Shown here in pieces: positions 60,020 through 64,000 of a stretch of DNA of 64,000 bases (position 1 is the stretch's first letter; every line of letters begins with the position of its first letter). The notes beneath the pieces were generated by a model that saw only the letters and a list, made by a program, of their open reading frames with translations, did not search any database and was not told where the DNA came from. The stretch is from Dermanyssus gallinae (Eukaryota > Arthropoda > Arachnida > Mesostigmata > Dermanyssidae): the NCBI GenBank assembly GCA_003439945.1, contig QVRM01001094.1, positions 372,001 through 436,000 on the forward strand. Reading direction: 5' to 3'. Position numbers and translations under genes: made by a program.

Positions 60020-60640
60020 TCCAGTATAGTGCAAGATGCGCATCCGGGGATTCAAACCTGGAACACCGGAGATCCATTAGTACGCAATTTCTGCTCAGGT
60101 GGAGTTATACAGAGGCTATTGTTAAGGGAGATTCAAGAGGCTCGATGTTTTAATCGGAGTTGCATTCCTTGATATCAGAATGCAGCATGTGCGCCTGGAG
60201 TAAGTGCTCGTCACGAAAGACAGTGTCGGGTGACAAAACGTACAACTCACATTTTGAAGCATTAAGTTGCAAGGTGTTAAGTTTAAGGTGACACCAAATT
60301 TGATTAATTTTTGCAAATCACCAGGACCGGAATCAAGAGAACCGCTAATCGTTTTCTCAGAACCATGGCTTAAATTCTGACTCCAGAACGGAAAGTAATT
60401 AACAAACCGATAAACAGAAAGGGACCGGGCCGCAAGGGTCTCCTTGCTGTACCCACATTTAGAAAGTATAATTTCGTCCCCCCAAAAGAGATCATATCGG
60501 CATTTGATCTTACCGAGTCAATATTTTCAAGGGCACCTGCAGCGTGGACAGCAGCCTCATTTAACACCAGAACCCAGTTGAACGGGAGCAACGGCTCCAT
60601 GTATTTGCGGATTAGCACCTTGCACGCTAGCTGTTAAGCT
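60020..60640 (-). mobile_element. RT palm fragment of the RPDG-type retroelement family, degenerate
   Basis: Frames on the minus strand give, with shifts, GTARRPLRPGPFLF (a decayed GxQQGDPLGPFLF motif), KTISGSLDS-x-GDLQKLI (decayed region after the YLDDGT motif), then KCELYVLSPD and a thumb segment with LYWMRTSLSF. The order (QGDPLGP, catalytic loop, GLxLNxxKCE) is that of the element at 1690-3075, upstream of its preserved part. Several frameshifts and stops separate the pieces. Downstream boundary uncertain. Confidence 0.5.
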
Positions 60641-63600
60641 AAGTGTCTATAGGAAGGTGTAAATATATAATAATTCTGGAGAGCCTAAGGGCAAGTGTAA
60701 ATATAATTTAAAGGCTTTGGCCCTAATGAAGGCGGACGTAATTTTAGGAACTCTTGCTTTTATCCGTCTAGAGACAAAATTGTTTCCGGGAAACACTTTT
60801 GAGAAGAGTAGGAATGCTAGAAAATAAGGTAATCTTTGGTAGAGCAAGTAAACTTGAAAATGAATATTCCGTGCAGAACTTCGTCGTACGGGAAAGCAGA
60901 CAGTGCGTCTACAAATATTTAGAACTGGCACACTAAGAAATACTAATGGGAAGATATACAACGCTTATGAATGTTTTTAATAAACATCTCGGTACTAAGC
61001 TTACAGCTTGTATTTACAACCCAACCGTTTTTGGAAGGTTTAGTTGAAGAGGCCTTTTAGAATCTGTTTTTAGTATCTGCGTCACGTTCTAGTGACTGTC
61101 TAAAGTAGAGTCGAATACACTTTTTTATTTTCGTGTTGTAGGTTGGGAACGAAAATAGTCTGCCGGTGCTAAGTCTAATAAATAATGTTGATGGTCCAAC
61201 GTAGTAAATTTATTTTTGCTGCTAAGAACCTTGTTTTGGATAAAGATGGAACATAATTGCAATTCACACGATTCATATAGCGAAGGCATTGTATACAATT
61301 ATGGTGAAATTCACACAACAGAAACACTACTAGGGACAATACACGGCCACGTAAGCAAACACAGTCTACACCGTGTTGCAGTTTACTGTTAACTGTTTTC
61401 GACGGTTTTTACCGGTAGATAGCGCACCTAACAATAATACCTGCTAACTGAAAAGTCCCAAGCAGAGCTGACTTCCGTTCCACCCGTTGTCCATCCAGAA
61501 GGTGATTTTGGGTGGTACAGTTTTGGTTATGGCTCAACTAAATACTCGTGTGATGGAAAATATTTGCAACATATGGTCTATTTTGCTTCGCCTGTCCAAC
61601 CTTTTTCCAGTCGACATCAACCATAAACACAAGGGGATCACATACACAACTTCTCATCTTGTCTGCAGCTTCATGTAACCAATCTTGTTTCTCAATATCA
61701 AATCTCGGTGCCACATATTGGAACAAGCTCCCCCCAGATGTGCGCGCCACCTCTTCTTTGACAATATTCAAACAAAATGCTAAGCAATACTGTTAGGTAC
61801 CTTACTCTAATATCAGCCGAACACGATAATAATCATAATGGCAACAAATACAATTATAAGAAGATATGCAATATAAACACTCCATACTAGCCTTTGTTGG
61901 CTTTGAGGAGCTGTAAACCTCTGTACAAATGTAAACCACTTATGAGAATGATAAAACCTATCTATCTAATACTGTTACATCTGTAGCATTGCGTTCTAGC
62001 TTTGGAAAGAACTGCAACCTTAGTGGCATATGTATGTATATGTATACAGTAATAAGCACCATTGTTAGATTGTTACCTAAGTATTTTTTCCCTTAGTTTT
62101 TGCCCACGACGGGCAAACGACGTTAAATACTCTCATTGAGCACTCTAGATAAAATATTTTTGCAGAAAATATAAAATTTAAGGGCACTTTTGAAATATGT
62201 TTTTGAAATATGTAATTGCCGATTACTAATTTAGTCAACTACCTCTATCAATGCCTAAATGATTTTGCTATATAGGCAACCTTAATTAAAAGCAATTCAA
62301 ATATATTAAATGTAACCAAGCTCAAATTCGTCCTTGGAGCAGGCCTGTAGAACAAGTCTACGTATTTTAGACTCCTGGGTCGCATAATAGGCCAATACCA
62401 AGTATTTTCGATTTGTGTGACCCGAGGACTGTTAGCACCCTCTGTCACACACACAAACATTATCTTTGATCAATACTTAGAGTTGCGTTGTCGTTGATGT
62501 GACTACTCTCTACCCTGCTCTCAGTACCTAATTTAATTGGCTAATTATGTCTTCGTATAAACCTTTCATTATATCTAAGTGCGGGAGAGAAAATCACGAG
62601 AGTGGCGTTAAATATTATATTGCTTGCCGTTATCATGCTTAGAGTTATGAGAGTGGCATTTAACTCGATTGTTCGCGAAGTGTCACGACGACTTGACTTG
62701 AGGCCTGGGTTGTCTGCTTTTTGTTCTAGGGTTCATCTTCCGCTCAGATGGGTCATACCGCATGCGGGGCCACATTTCCCGTGCCAACAAGCCAGGACTC
62801 GCTGACTCTTCTACGTGGACCCGTCCGTATAGTTAACAATTTTGCTCTGAGTGCCGTGCTGCATTGCCTCAAAAATTTCAGGTAATACATACAGTCATGA
62901 TTATATACGCATGTGCAGATGGGAGAGAAGAAGTTGTGTACTCCACGCAGAGGCTGGTAGGTCCGGTTGCAGCTGATCCTTGATGCTGTGATTTGTCCTG
63001 TGCATGCCTGTGCTGTCGTTTCATTTTAGTAGTGTCTAATATATGCTTTTATGGAAAGTGCCATACCGAGGCATGCTCTTGATTGGCGGATCATACCTTG
63101 GCATGTAACGAACGGATTTATATCCGCTGACCGTTACGGCTCAGCCGTTGATACGAGTTATTCTAGGCCGACTAAAAACATAAGGTAGCATATTTAAAAA
63201 ATTAGATGTTTCTGCATATAATGATGCGTGCTGCAGTAAATTGCCTGGAACAAGGCTTAAAAGAGACAAAAGAAACAAAGGTGAATGAAATCCACCAGAA
63301 AACTATCAAGTCTTTAGAGGTGGTTATGTTTCGGCGTTGGGAAGCTGGTCCACCTGACATAAATGGTTTGGAGCATAGCATTCGCCTTTCGGCATTTTTG
63401 TTTAGCTAGGCGACAGTCATCTTTGTCTACGAGCTTTGGGCTCAAGTGGAGCTCGTCTCGGCGAGTAAGTGTTGGCCACATTTAATAGACTGTTAACTAA
63501 GCGACGACTGCCGAAAAAACAGAGGGAAAATTCGACAATTCAATAGATCTAGAAAATACTACATTCGAGACACATCCTTCAGTTTTTAAAGGGATAGCTT

Positions 63601-63811
63601 GGAAAGGAAAAAGACCGTGGATGGTATGATTTTTGGGTGGTGCACGGATGTCGTTTAGAGTTGTTATTTTTTCCTAGGTGCGGGTCAGTATAGGAGGTGG
63701 ACTTCTTAGATAATACAAACAATGAAACAGGGTAAGTGTACATACAGCGACGAAATGTATTATGATGCGAGTTCAATTTTACGTTAAATAGGCAATAAAG
63801 TAACTTACGCC
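60641..63811. other. no gene recognised
   Basis: AT-rich, short frames only, no transposon ends or repeats longer than a few units noticed. Confidence 0.5.
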
Positions 63812-63949
63812 ATGACGTCTGAACTTCTGGAACGGAACCAGTTTGTAGATCTGTACAGCATAAATAATGGCCGAGTGGCCATTTTCATTAAGGCTATCAG
63901 AGGCATTTCGCCACACCCAAAAATCCGTAAGAAGAAGGCGGAAACTCGA
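63812..63949 (+). CDS. candidate first coding exon (46 codons) at window edge
   Basis: ATG at 63812 opens MTSELLERNQFVDLYSINNG, then AIFIKAIRG and PHPKIRKKKAETR, directly followed by donor-like CGA|GTAAGTAAT. The product has no low complexity. The next exon would be near or beyond the window end. On the minus strand the same block is also open and has its own GTAAGT, so strand is uncertain. Confidence 0.22.
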
Positions 63950-64000
63950 GTAAGTAATACTGATTGAAAGCGTTTTCAATCGAAATGCAGCGCGCTTGCT

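Noticed and set aside
60026..60100. tRNA-like B-box (CCAGGTTTGAATCCCCGG on the minus strand)
   Set aside because: The stretch falls within the RT thumb region of the RPDG-type fragment (LYWMRTSLSF) and no convincing A-box or cloverleaf surrounds it.

Overview
This is a repeat-rich nuclear window from an animal, most likely an arthropod. Evidence is GT-AG introns, one large conserved animal gene, mariner/Tc1 transposons, BEL/Pao and other LTR remnants, several non-LTR retrotransposon families, and many long (TA)n microsatellites. A chelicerate or mite-like genome would fit, but that is a guess.

The one host gene I can reconstruct with confidence is on the minus strand at 34307(or 34655)..26274: the orthologue of ZSWIM8 (Dorado / EBAX-1). 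This is the SWIM zinc-finger substrate receptor of a Cullin-RING ubiquitin ligase, known for target-directed microRNA degradation. Six coding exons with GT-AG borders and matching phases give about 1,976 residues, compared with roughly 1,840 in human. Exon 4 alone is 3,968 bp and holds long poly-Q/H/P tracts. Four weaker single-exon or short-ORF candidates are listed at low confidence (8536-8991, 39617-39784, 54804-54978, 63812-63949).

Left third (1-20 kb): this is a graveyard of mobile elements. In order: a non-LTR RT with a zinc-knuckle/RPDG C-terminus (1690-3075, -); a CR1/Jockey-type LINE (3497-5420, +); a gag-protease LTR remnant (5429-7840, -); a D37D mariner interrupted by a complete D34D mariner (9301-11430); a BEL/Pao pol fragment (11434-12368, +); a 1.1 kb foldback element (12767-13877); a complete-length Tc1-like element with 201-bp IR/DR-type ends (15895-17520, -); a LINE tail with (AAATC)n end (18030-18950, -); and an R1-like RT scrap (19080-19400, -).

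Middle (20-34.7 kb): AT microsatellites and unique-looking sequence, then ZSWIM8. Right of ZSWIM8 (34.7-46.4 kb): R1-like LINE fragments, more microsatellites and a tandem pair of tRNA-type SINE copies (43.1-43.6 kb). From 46.4 to 53.1 kb lies an unusual zone of CAG/CAA/CAC/CAT-type simple sequence, including a 46-bp minisatellite. From 56.4 to 60.7 kb there is another cluster of LINE fragments: a second copy of the 3.5-5.4 kb LINE on the opposite strand, and another fragment of the RPDG-type family. The last 3.3 kb is nearly featureless.

Nothing suggests an operon or a defence system. The window is a single conserved regulatory gene set in old, nested, inactivated transposons. The most useful oddities are the nested mariners, the foldback element, the RPDG-type retroelement family with at least three fragments, and a set of perfect short hairpins.
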